From positions 6,498,087-6,562,086 of the forward strand of contig NZ_JAPDNR010000001.1 of the NCBI RefSeq assembly GCF_025989125.1: DNA of 64,000 nucleotides, in the 5' to 3' direction. Made by a program: the position numbers and the translations under genes. The stretch comes from Chitinophaga nivalis (GTDB taxonomy: Bacteria > Bacteroidota > Bacteroidia > Chitinophagales > Chitinophagaceae). This document shows positions 1 to 6,847 of the stretch, piece by piece. Below the pieces are notes generated by a model. That model searched no databases. It had not been told where the DNA came from and worked only from the letters and a program-made list of their open reading frames with translations. Numbering within the stretch: the first letter of the stretch is position 1; each line of letters starts with the position of its first letter.

Positions 1-442
1 CATTTACAACAGCACTATAGCAGGAAGAATGGTGACGGCAGACACGGAGCCGGTAACGGTAGAAAGCCGGTTACCCTGGTTTCACGCACATACCCCGCAT
101 CACCGGCCTTTATGGATGATAGACAATGCCGGCGAAAATGCGGGCTGGATGAGTTTTCAATCCTTCTATGGCCGGCCGGCTTATAATGCCACGGTGGAAG
201 TCAGTATTTATCTCGCGGAAAGCGCCCGCGGCAAAGGGTATGGCAAACAAATCCTGGAATATGCCATTGGCGTATGTCCGCAATATGATATCCATACGTT
301 GCTGGGATTTATCTTTGCACATAACCTGCCCAGTCTGAAACTCTTCGGGCAAATGGGCTTTCAGGAATGGGCACATTTACCGGATATTGCGGTACTGGAT
401 GGCGTGAACAGCAGCCTGAAAATTCTTGGGCGCCGGGTATAA
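1..442 (+). CDS. GNAT-family N-acetyltransferase, 5'-truncated by the window edge
   Basis: The frame is open from the first bases of the window, so the gene starts upstream; the ATG at 29 is probably internal, because the preceding codons read like the conserved N-terminus of phosphinothricin-acetyltransferase-type GNATs (IYNSTIAGR then MVTADTEPV). The acetyl-CoA loop is visible as ARGKGYGK near the middle, followed by a C-terminal half with N-L-P-S-L-K-L-F and G-F, typical of the fold. The family transfers an acetyl group from acetyl-CoA to amine substrates; the substrate here cannot be told. Host gene, co-directional with the small EamA gene 33 bp downstream. Confidence 0.85.
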   Translation, partial: IYNSTIAGRMVTADTEPVTVESRLPWFHAHTPHHRPLWMIDNAGENAGWMSFQSFYGRPAYNATVEVSIYLAESARGKGYGKQILEYAIGVCPQYDIHTLLGFIFAHNLPSLKLFGQMGFQEWAHLPDIAVLDGVNSSLKILGRRV

Positions 443-475
443 AAGTTATCTTTTCCCAACTGCTAAAACAGTTAT

Positions 476-892
476 ATGTGGTGGTTATATGCTTTACTCT
501 CAGCAGGATTCGCCGCACTGACGGCCATTTTTGCCAAAATCGGGATGGCCGATATTCCTTCCAACCTCGCTACTGCGATCCGGACAGTTATTATACTCAT
601 CATGGTGTGGACGATTGTATTGGTGAAGGGGGAATATAAAGGGGTGGGGCAGATTTCCCGGCAGGGTTTATTGATGCTGGCGTTATCCGGTGTGGCGACC
701 GGTTGTTCCTGGCTCTTTTATTTCCGGGCATTACAGGTGGGAAAAGTATCACAGGTGGCACCGGTAGATAAACTCAGTATTGCCTTAACCATTGTGTTAT
801 CGGCCATCTTCCTGCATGAAGCCATTACCTGGAAAACTGCTATCGGCGCTTTGCTGATTTTGTCGGGTACCCTCGTACTTATACTGAAGTAA
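476..892 (+). CDS. EamA-family small membrane transporter
   Basis: A 138-residue protein with four to five hydrophobic segments, corresponding to one EamA repeat (half the usual ten-helix drug/metabolite transporter). The C-terminal end, with VGKVSQVAPVDKLSIALT and an E-A-I-T-W motif followed by a final helix, is typical of the single-domain group in Bacteroidetes. Such half-size proteins are thought to work as dimers in the inner membrane; substrate unknown. The ATG at 476 gives the first predicted helix directly. Followed by a terminator shared with the convergent sufR-like gene. Confidence 0.85.
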   Translation: MWWLYALLSAGFAALTAIFAKIGMADIPSNLATAIRTVIILIMVWTIVLVKGEYKGVGQISRQGLLMLALSGVATGCSWLFYFRALQVGKVSQVAPVDKLSIALTIVLSAIFLHEAITWKTAIGALLILSGTLVLILK

Positions 893-908
893 AATATACT
901 AAATAGAA

Positions 909-953
909 CCGGGAGGAGCAGCTACCTGTATGACAAGTAGTTACTCCTCCCGG
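909..953. terminator. Bidirectional terminator between EamA gene and sufR-like gene
   Basis: A perfect 10-bp GC-rich inverted repeat (CCGGGAGGAG at 909-918 and its complement at 944-953) lies in the 77-bp gap between two convergent genes. The T-run is weak on the plus strand, but position and stem strength fit a shared terminator. Confidence 0.75.
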
Positions 954-969
954 CTGATATAATAGATAA

Positions 970-1611
970 TTAAGGTCGTTCGATTTTGTATACACAACGG
1001 CGGGCGCCATTAATAATATGATCCATACGGGTCACCTGCATGGTTTCTCCCAGAATACTGATGAAGGTATTCATTTCGGAGGTACAGATATTATCGCATT
1101 GGGTGGCGGCGCAACAGATCGGGCAATGGTTCTCAATAAACAAAAACGTATCGCCTTCCTGTCTCCATTCGGCCAGGTATCCTTCTTCTGTTCTCATGGC
1201 GGCGAAAGAAGTCAGTCTGTTTTCCAGACCGGTAACGCCTGCCAGTGCCTGCTGGTATTTTTCCTGCTGCTTTTTTTCCCGGGCAATGATGACATTATCC
1301 AGGGCTTCCTGTCCCAGTACCGTTTTAATGGTTTGGATGATTTGCAGGGTGAGTTCGGTATGTGTATCCGGAAACCGGGCGTTGCCCAGTTGGGTAAGAC
1401 TCCATATTAATACGGGGCGCCCTACTCCTCTGGTAGTGCTTTCTGACTGGATCAGTCCTTCTTCAGAAAGCTTTAACAGTTGCAAGCGGGCTCCTTCGCT
1501 GGTAATACCCAACTCACTGGCCAGTTCGGCAGCAGACAGCGGACCTTTGGTCTTGAGCAAAGTCAAAAACCTGTCGGCGGCATTTTTGGTTCGTGTTGGA
1601 TAATTTTCCAA
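970..1611 (-). CDS. sufR: SufR-like iron-sulfur-sensing winged-helix repressor
   Basis: A 213-residue protein with an N-terminal helix-turn-helix (about residues 12-70, LSAAELASELGITSEGARLQ) of the DeoR/ArsR-like SufR type. A C-terminal cysteine cluster (C163, C166, C167, C172, C176, with C206 further on) could hold an Fe-S cluster. Family knowledge: SufR binds a cluster and represses suf genes. The gene is divergent from the suf operon, from which it is now separated by 50 kb of prophage. The only suitable start is TTG at 1609-1611, since a stop lies in frame a few codons upstream; that TTG lies inside a palindrome (CAAGTTATTACTTG, 1609-1622), suggesting autoregulation. Naming as sufR is inference from family and context. 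Confidence 0.8.
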   Translation of the reverse strand: MENYPTRTKNAADRFLTLLKTKGPLSAAELASELGITSEGARLQLLKLSEEGLIQSESTTRGVGRPVLIWSLTQLGNARFPDTHTELTLQIIQTIKTVLGQEALDNVIIAREKKQQEKYQQALAGVTGLENRLTSFAAMRTEEGYLAEWRQEGDTFLFIENHCPICCAATQCDNICTSEMNTFISILGETMQVTRMDHIINGARRCVYKIERP

Positions 1612-1650
1612 GTTATTACTTGTTTTATTTCAAATGTCGGATTTTTGATA
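1602..1650 (+). repeat. Imperfect third copy of the attachment-site / suf-promoter repeat
   Basis: Positions 1602-1629 are identical to 28 bp of the 67-bp attL/attR repeat, including the palindrome CAAGTTATTACTTG (1609-1622). The following 20 bp match with a few changes (TCAAATGTCG instead of TCAAATATCG). It overlaps the start codon of the sufR-like gene. It may be a duplicated operator or a relic of an earlier integration. Confidence 0.8.
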
Positions 1651-2103
1651 GTAATAACCAAAAATAGCTTTGAGAGCGGATTTCCGGAGCAGCAATGATA
1701 TAGGATACCCTTTACGTTGTCTGCAGGCGTTCTCCTTACTAAATAGGTTGAGAATGAAGGGACTATTTGCGGTAAGTAATCATAATGTACGTTTTATTAA
1801 ATATTCATTACCGGATGAGCCGGGCTGACAGTATGCCCCGACCCTATTATAATATTACAAGTATGCGTTGGGACTGCATGTCCGTTTTTCTGCTATTTAC
1901 TACCTGTCACGAGTGGTATCTGGCCTTTTCCCAAGGGATATTCCAATAAGAGCAGCTTATCCAATGAAGTGTTATAAATGATGTTTCAACTTACCCATTT
2001 GCGCATAAATGAGCTGATTTTACCCCTAAAAGGTGGAATTATAAGCAGATATATATAATTTTACACTGTTTTCCCTTATCCCGGTCGCGGAAGAAGATTT
2101 GCC
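1651..2103. other. Host intergenic stretch without a recognisable gene
   Basis: About 450 bp between the sufR-like gene start and attL. I see no convincing coding frame or tRNA. At 1648-1660 there is a partial second half-site (AGTAATAAC) resembling the SufR-candidate palindrome, and a candidate leftward -7 element (GACATTTG) around 1630-1637 could serve the sufR-like gene. Confidence 0.5.
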
Positions 2104-2170
2104 TATTTGCCGCGATTCTCAGGAATTTTCCAAGTTATTACTTGTTTTATTCTCAAATATCGTAATTTTG
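2104..2170 (+). repeat. attL: left 67-bp attachment-site repeat
   Basis: Identical over 67 bp to 52049-52115; the flanking bases differ on both sides (C/T before, G/T after). It includes the palindrome CAAGTTATTACTTG (2131-2144) and a promoter-like TTG (2142-2144) plus TAATTTTG (2163-2170) separated by 18 bp, pointing rightward into the prophage. Confidence 0.95.
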
Positions 2171-2342
2171 GCTTCATTCTCCAAACTTCACTACTGTCTG
2201 CGTTCTAATCTCTTTTTTGCTTTTTTATGTCTGTTTTTATGTCTATTTATTGCGAACATAACAGTCCAAATATAGTAACTTTCAGGGTATCCTATATTGA
2301 TATTGTTGGTAGCCCAGTAAATGTTAATAGAGAAAGAAAAAT

Positions 2343-2378
2343 ACCTGATCAGTGAATGTGGGGATCTACTGATCAGGT
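2343..2378 (-). terminator. Terminator downstream of the leftmost prophage gene
   Basis: An 11-bp perfect inverted repeat (ACCTGATCAGT, 2343-2353 and 2368-2378) followed on the minus strand by a T-rich stretch (2342 downward). It lies just past the stop of the leftward gene at 2397-2744 and would also obstruct rightward transcription from the attL promoter copy. Confidence 0.75.
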
Positions 2379-2396
2379 AATAGATATTACCCCACT

Positions 2397-2744
2397 CTAT
2401 GAACCTAAAATATCCCTCACACTCGGAATGCTGCATTTAAATTCAATATCTGGCTGTGTAACGATTGGCTTTAAATAGTTATTCAAATCATCTTGTATGG
2501 CCTTATAAATTTTTGATGACAATTCTAAAGACAATGGGGTCCTGCAGCGGTAGTCGAAATAAACCTCGTCCTTACCATTTGTTTTTCGAATTGACATTCT
2601 AAAGGGGAGCCCTAAGGCATTTATCGTTGGGGAGTCGTCAACAGTGAAGTAGGTGGAATCTTTTGTACCTCCAGTGGACTGGTAGATACCCAGCCGGTGT
2701 GCACGGCCCTGGTGTTCAATTTCAATTCTAAAAAACCTTTGCAT
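2397..2744 (-). CDS. Hypothetical prophage protein
   Basis: A 115-residue protein with no recognisable domain. It is rich in beta-type sequence with a charged patch (RIEIEHQGRAHRLG) at the N-terminus and conserved-looking S-I-R-K-T-N-G-K in the middle. It is the last leftward gene before attL and is closed by its own terminator, so it may be expressed from the lysogen as an accessory gene. Coding support comes from frame length and the terminator only. Confidence 0.6.
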   Translation of the reverse strand: MQRFFRIEIEHQGRAHRLGIYQSTGGTKDSTYFTVDDSPTINALGLPFRMSIRKTNGKDEVYFDYRCRTPLSLELSSKIYKAIQDDLNNYLKPIVTQPDIEFKCSIPSVRDILGS

Positions 2745-2889
2745 GCTTTACATATTTACGATAAACAATAAAGCATTGGGTGAGCTGCAGCACAAAACTA
2801 CATATCGTCCTGGTTAATCATGATAAGATTAACCAGACAATAACAATTACTTACTGATAGACCAAACAGTCCCAACAAAATATGTGCAT

Positions 2890-3120
2890 TTATAATGGAT
2901 TCTCTGGTAAAAAGTCTCTTGGGGAGCATTCTAGTACCTTCGCTAGTTCATTCAACATACGTATAGTATAATGTTTACCTTGTTTATGGCTTTCATGGGA
3001 ACCAATATATCCATTGGCTTTATTAACCAAAAAGCTAAGATGAGCCTGCGAATACCCTACTTCTATACGCCTCTCCCGAACCCTTTCTATGATGTATTTA
3101 TCTATTTCTGCTATTGCCAT
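2890..3120 (-). CDS. XRE-family helix-turn-helix regulator
   Basis: About 76 residues from ATG at 3118-3120 (MAIAEIDKY); an in-frame GTG at 3150 would add ten residues. The helix-turn-helix reads RRIEVGYSQAHLSFLVNKANGYIGSHE followed by a recognition/dimer segment (YTIRMLNELAKVLECSPRDFLPE) typical of Cro/CI-like proteins of Bacteroidetes. It faces away from the structured RNA and small gene at 3301-3776, so it may control that divergent unit. A second, larger repressor candidate sits at the early promoter, so this one is probably accessory. Confidence 0.8.
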   Translation of the reverse strand: MAIAEIDKYIIERVRERRIEVGYSQAHLSFLVNKANGYIGSHESHKQGKHYTIRMLNELAKVLECSPRDFLPENPL

Positions 3121-3300
3121 GCCTTCGTTTTTGAAGGCAATGACCAACACGAATGAAAAATAAAAAACTGCCTATAGGGATTTTTTTATATCATATTTTG
3201 TATTTTAGTGCCTCTAACAATAGCAAACATATACACAATGCGTTGATTATTAACATTTTGCGTAAATATGTAGATAAAAGGAGAAATTAATATTACTTTT

Positions 3301-3472
3301 GCGCTCCTAAAATACTGGTAGCTGCTTCTGTAATCTCACCTGGGAACCTAGGAAATTCAAACAGGGATGGGATGAAAAGGAGGAGGCTCACGTCTAAAGC
3401 GTGGGCTCTTCTTTGTATGTCCCACGCCCTCCTAGGGGTCCCAGGCAGCAAAGTTGAGTTCCGCGCTTTTTT
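3301..3472 (+). ncRNA. Putative structured non-coding RNA of about 170 nt
   Basis: A TACTTTTG -7-like element ends near 3302. Downstream there are nested complementary segments: GCGC 3301-3304 with 3463-3466; GCTGC 3321-3325 with 3445-3449; CCTGGGA 3339-3345 with TCCCAGG 3439-3445; CCTAGG 3347-3352 with 3431-3436. A terminal hairpin follows (GCGTGGG 3399-3405 with CCCACGC 3421-3427), and six Ts follow the outer stem at 3467-3472. An AGGAGG at 3381-3386 can alternatively pair with CCTCCT at 3428-3433, giving two exclusive folds. I recognise no known RNA family. Confidence 0.55.
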
Positions 3473-3507
3473 ATTATGCCGGGACTATCCTCAAATTACC
3501 CGGTTTA

Positions 3508-3776
3508 TGAAAAATACCAGCTTTCTACCCGATCATGTGCACAAAAATATTTTTGATAAGCTCCCAGCGATTCCGGAAGCATACACCCCGGATGAGAGAA
3601 AGGCACTTGAAATTAATGCACAAAAAATTGCTTCCCGTTACTTTAAAGGTGCTGACGATACTGCCACATGTGCTGTTGTCATAACCGATGGTGTGTACAA
3701 AATATATGCACATACTGGCGAATGTGCTGCTGGGGCGACATATAAAGGATACAACTATACTTCAAAAAAAGATTAA
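3508..3776 (+). CDS. Small hypothetical protein downstream of the structured RNA
   Basis: About 89 residues from ATG 3508 (MKNTSFLPDHVHK). The frame is open upstream to an ATG at 3372, but that part overlaps the hairpins of the structured RNA and reads like non-coding sequence, so the later start is preferred. The C-terminal half (DDTATCAVVITDGVYKIYAHTGECAAGATYKGYNY) looks like a small beta domain. No family recognised. Product and reading start uncertain. Confidence 0.45.
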
Positions 3777-3912
3777 TAACTCCTTTTTCAAGATCGGTCC
3801 CCAGTGGCTATTCCTGGCCTGCCGGGCTTTTTATGATTTTATTGGTTCTTTTTTACTAAGGGATTTTAGATATACATCCCCCAGTACCACTCTTGGTAAA
3901 GGGGCACTTAAT

Positions 3913-3938
3913 AAAAAAGCCTTGTGTATTCACAAGGC
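3913..3938 (-). terminator. Terminator overlapping the stop of the small leftward gene
   Basis: GCCTTGTG (3919-3926) pairs with CACAAGGC (3931-3938) and is followed on the minus strand by six Ts (3918-3913). It overlaps the stop codon region of the gene at 3938-4162. Confidence 0.8.
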
Positions 3939-4162
3939 TAAATAAGTTCAGACCAATTTATTTCTACATCAAGATCCTCTCCGTTTTCAATTATTTGATA
4001 GTGTTCAGTCCGAGAGAACTCTCCAGTGTATATTTTCCCGTTCACTTTTGCAGCTCCCTTCCATCCTCCACCAGGGAGAATGGTTACAAACTCAATTATT
4101 TCAACATCAATATTCAGTATGGTTAGATTTTCCATATTTGATGTTTTTACAAAATTACTCAT
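3938..4162 (-). CDS. Small hypothetical prophage protein
   Basis: About 74 residues from ATG 4162 (MSNFVKTSNMENL); an internal ATG at 4132 is possible. The frame runs further upstream, but that part crosses a terminator hairpin (4174-4201), so the shorter start is chosen. Sequence is acidic with a G-G-G-W-K-G turn; no domain recognised. It lies between two terminators, so it is expressed separately from the lysis genes, perhaps in the lysogen. Confidence 0.5.
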   Translation of the reverse strand: MSNFVKTSNMENLTILNIDVEIIEFVTILPGGGWKGAAKVNGKIYTGEFSRTEHYQIIENGEDLDVEINWSELI

Positions 4163-4173
4163 TTTTGGGGCAT

Positions 4174-4201
4174 AAAAAAGCCACCCCTTAAAAGAGGCGG
4201 C
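4174..4201 (-). terminator. Intrinsic terminator of the late/lysis operon
   Basis: On the minus strand GCCGCCTC (4201-4194) pairs with GGGGTGGC (4187-4180), two G-T pairs included, followed by six Ts (4179-4174). It is 64 bp beyond the stop of the endolysin-like gene and is the likely end of the late transcript. Confidence 0.85.
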
Positions 4202-4264
4202 GCTGCAACTGTCACTCATCGAAGATTGAATTTACTTCACTCTTCGATAATGTAGCTGTTCATT

Positions 4265-4792
4265 TTATTCAGGGAATAATGTAACTGCTTGTGTATAGAT
4301 GGACAGAAATGGTTTTACTTCCATTGTGTAATTGGGCTGGTAACCGGAATTACCAGTAACCCACTCTCTTTTATAGGCGATACAAAGATCAGTGGGCGTA
4401 CGTACATCCATCTCCGTGATGTGACTGGTATGGCCGCCTACATATAGCCCCCGGCGCTGACTATTTCGGAGTGTGAAGCGTAGACTGTCCTGCCAACTGT
4501 TAAATCCAACAAACCGACGAAGCTTGCCGGTACCGTTCTCCTTTTTTTCTGATGTGGCTACAATCAGGTCATCGTATACGGCTGGCCACCTGGCACCATC
4601 TGCCTGGATACCGGCGTAATTGTTATTTACCCCTGATTTCCCATTGCCCGATTCTATACGAAAAAAACAATAGGCCGCACGTTTAACGGCAACAGGGAAG
4701 TCTACTGCTTTAAGAAATGAGACCACGGCGCCCATTTCAACGGCTGTTTTCATATATGGTACTACTGGCAATTCTGGATATGCATTTTTCAT
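4265..4792 (-). CDS. Probable phage endolysin
   Basis: A 175-residue protein at the end of the lysis cassette. An acidic catalytic-type motif appears in F-F-R-I-E-S-G-N-G, followed by GVNNNYAGIQADGARW, which resembles lysozyme-like or glucosaminidase-like muramidases that cleave the glycan of peptidoglycan. No signal peptide, so it would need the holin to reach the wall. Its start overlaps the stop of the spanin-like gene by 4 bp. Function is inferred mainly from motif and position; the exact enzyme class is not certain. Confidence 0.6.
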   Translation of the reverse strand: MKNAYPELPVVPYMKTAVEMGAVVSFLKAVDFPVAVKRAAYCFFRIESGNGKSGVNNNYAGIQADGARWPAVYDDLIVATSEKKENGTGKLRRFVGFNSWQDSLRFTLRNSQRRGLYVGGHTSHITEMDVRTPTDLCIAYKREWVTGNSGYQPNYTMEVKPFLSIYTQAVTLFPE

Positions 4793-5412
4793 CGTTTAAG
4801 CTTTAGAATTAACCATAGGAGAAATGCTATCACCACCACTCCCTGAATAATGAATAATTTTGTAATTAACTTCTGTTGTTCTTCAATGCGCTGCTTTTGC
4901 CCAGCGTTAATAGCTTGCAGTTGCCGGATTTGCTCCAGCTCCGCTTTGCTGACTACTTGGTATGGCACTGGCACACTGTCCGGGCGTGGCGGCCGGTAAC
5001 TTCGTCGCAAACTGTCCAATGCGGTTGTCAACCGGACTACCTGCCAGTTATAGCTGGCAACCAAGTCGGCGCATCGCCGGCTAATGCTATCCTCCGCGTA
5101 TTTATGAGCCTTAGCAAATTCTGTTTGCAGGCTATCGCCATATTGTTTCAAGCTATCCAGGGTGCCAGTATAATCCACATTGTGCGCCCGTATGAATACC
5201 GGTATCTTGCCAGCACTATCCGGTAAACACGGGAAATACTGGGCGGAGAGATCCGCGAAATCATTGGGATTCCGCGCGAACATATCCCGCGCTCCCCGCA
5301 GGCTGATACACCCGGAGAACATCAGCAATACCATCGAAAAAAGAAAAAGGTATAGAGCATACCAGCCTATGGCATCACCAATACTCATACTCGTATTTAG
5401 GATCTTCTTCAT
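4789..5412 (-). CDS. Predicted unimolecular spanin (u-spanin)
   Basis: A 207-residue protein with an N-terminal hydrophobic segment ending in a lipobox-like L-M-F-S-G-C (Cys35), a long polar periplasmic part with coiled-coil character (about residues 75-180, with proline-rich PPRPDSVPVPYQV), and a C-terminal transmembrane helix (about 184-203) ending in basic KLKR. Outer-membrane lipoprotein at one end and inner-membrane anchor at the other is the hallmark of T1-type u-spanins, which fuse the two membranes in the last step of lysis. It lies between a small membrane protein and the endolysin. Prediction is from architecture only. Confidence 0.65.
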   Translation of the reverse strand: MKKILNTSMSIGDAIGWYALYLFLFSMVLLMFSGCISLRGARDMFARNPNDFADLSAQYFPCLPDSAGKIPVFIRAHNVDYTGTLDSLKQYGDSLQTEFAKAHKYAEDSISRRCADLVASYNWQVVRLTTALDSLRRSYRPPRPDSVPVPYQVVSKAELEQIRQLQAINAGQKQRIEEQQKLITKLFIIQGVVVIAFLLWLILKLKR

Positions 5413-5666
5413 TTTTTATCCTGTTTGCTTTGCAGAAGTATCAGGATTTCCCCCTGCGATTTTATAATTTCATCCTGCTTTCTATTCACCTCCTTCATGT
5501 CCAACCTGTAATCAGCAACAAATCCTATTTTCCAAACCTCCAGTGCTCCTACACGAGATTCGGTGCGAGCGACCATCGCGCCGGTATTGAAAATGAGGGT
5601 GCCAACAGCTATAATAAAAGCTGCCGCTGCTGCAAGTAGTTGCCACACTTTAACCTGTGCGTTCAT
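5409..5666 (-). CDS. Small membrane protein of the lysis cassette
   Basis: An 85-residue protein with one N-terminal transmembrane segment (about residues 9-32, Ala-rich) and a charged helical tail (VNRKQDEIIKSQGEILILLQSKQDKK) that looks like a short coiled coil. It overlaps its neighbours by 4 bp on both sides, so it is translationally coupled with the holin-type genes and spanin. It may be a holin accessory or antiholin; no family recognised. Confidence 0.6.
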   Translation of the reverse strand: MNAQVKVWQLLAAAAAFIIAVGTLIFNTGAMVARTESRVGALEVWKIGFVADYRLDMKEVNRKQDEIIKSQGEILILLQSKQDKK

Positions 5667-6049
5667 CTCTTTCGAATTTGGGTTAATAAAACTTTACCGG
5701 CGGCCAGAAGGACAATAGCTGCCTGGATAATAACTACCACATCAGAACCGCGCCGGAAGAGCATGTAGTGCGGGATATCAATAACCTGGTTAACCAGTAG
5801 TGATGACAGTAGAAGCATTACATCCTTGTCCTTTTTCAGGTTACTACCCATATACAGCCAGCAGGCGAAGAACACCATGGCATACGACAGGTACCCGAAA
5901 ACATGATAGAAATACCATTGTGCACTATCCCATAATTCCGGTGAAGCAAACCAACGGATGATCACCTCATCCCCAGCCCATAGCCTATGAAGACAGGTAA
6001 TGGGCCAGGATAAGGCGAGTAATATCAGTATTACGCCCTTCCTATTCAT
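5663..6049 (-). CDS. Multi-spanning membrane protein of the lysis cassette
   Basis: About 128 residues from ATG 6049 (MNRKGVILILLALSW), with four predicted transmembrane segments and a basic tail. The longer frame to 6106 is rejected because it would overlap the holin gene by 65 bp, whereas ATG 6049 gives an 8-bp overlap. Likely a holin-type or holin-modulating protein by position. Confidence 0.55.
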   Translation of the reverse strand: MNRKGVILILLALSWPITCLHRLWAGDEVIIRWFASPELWDSAQWYFYHVFGYLSYAMVFFACWLYMGSNLKKDKDVMLLLSSLLVNQVIDIPHYMLFRRGSDVVVIIQAAIVLLAAGKVLLTQIRKR

Positions 6050-6332
6050 TTTTTCCCGGAGGCGGATTTTTAACTGGTGGTGGCACCGTACCGCCAGGGC
6101 CATCAAAAGCCTGCGGATCTTTTTTGGGCAGTAAGCTCACACCAAATGCACCAGCCAAGGCTGTAATGACAGATGTAATAACAGACTCGTATGGCAGTAA
6201 CCAGGGAAACAATCCATTCGAAAGGAGTATTTGCAACACTCCCAATGATCCGGCCAACACTCCAATAATCCACTGCAACCTCTTGAAGAAAACCGGGCTC
6301 TCAGTCCGGAGTCTTTCGATTAATTCTTTCAT
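6042..6332 (-). CDS. Putative holin
   Basis: A 96-residue protein with two hydrophobic segments (about residues 20-37 and 52-68) separated by a short turn, a charged N-terminus and a proline-rich polar C-terminus, the layout of two-helix holins that permeabilise the inner membrane. First gene of the lysis cassette after the fibre genes and overlapping the next membrane gene. Confidence 0.65.
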   Translation of the reverse strand: MKELIERLRTESPVFFKRLQWIIGVLAGSLGVLQILLSNGLFPWLLPYESVITSVITALAGAFGVSLLPKKDPQAFDGPGGTVPPPVKNPPPGKNE

Positions 6333-6338
6333 ACCTCT

Positions 6339-6838
6339 TTATTTTTCAGTTATAAAAACTCGCGCGGGATGATTGGCAACCGGATTGTACTCCGGCAACA
6401 GCCCAAGTAGGCTGGCTATTTGCTCCACCTTGATGGTAAACCCGGTAACCGTTGAATCAACAATACGCCATGATTGCAGGCCGGATGTGGTGATAACCTG
6501 CGGTTTAATGCATGGCACCTGGCTGTAGGCAACTGGATAGATAACGGTATACTCACCATTGACATCTGTGTTACCAGAGTACACCACACCCGGCACTTCT
6601 GCGGCTGCCGGCATGCGTTCCCATCTACCTGGCTGCAGCACATCTATATGATTTGGTTTGATTACTGTATATCCGTCATCAACCAGCATAGAAGATGCGA
6701 CAAAAACGTAAGGGCAAATTGGTTCGTCATATGCAACTGCCCCCTACCTAATACTATAAGGGTAACCCCATTGACTGTCCAATCAGAAGAATCATACAAA
6801 TCACTCACTACTGGAGCTGAATAAACACCTATAAACAT
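6339..6838 (-). CDS. Tail-associated protein, reading frame interrupted by a -1 shift
   Basis: From ATG 6838 (MFIGVYSAPVV) the frame gives only 58 residues. Shifting -1 at a run of five Gs (plus-strand C-run 6740-6744) gives a continuous 166-residue protein ending at 6339: the upstream part ends VTLIVLGRG and the downstream part starts AVAYDEPICPYVFVASS. The ATG at 6838 lies 10 bp after the fibre gene stop, as expected for an operon member. Either one G has been lost (mutation or assembly error) or the shift is programmed. The C-terminal half reads like a small beta-sandwich of phage tail or receptor-binding proteins. Confidence 0.55.
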
Positions 6839-6847
6839 ATGTAAAAA

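Noticed and set aside
2104..2170. Attachment at the 3' end of a tRNA gene
   Set aside because: No cloverleaf can be drawn at either att repeat; both lie in a promoter region.
2191..2436. 81-codon leftward frame at the left end of the prophage
   Set aside because: It crosses the terminator hairpin at 2343-2378 and overlaps the end of the better-supported gene at 2397-2744.
3372..3507. N-terminal extension of the small gene downstream of the structured RNA
   Set aside because: The region forms several strong hairpins and its translation looks random, so the start at 3508 is preferred.
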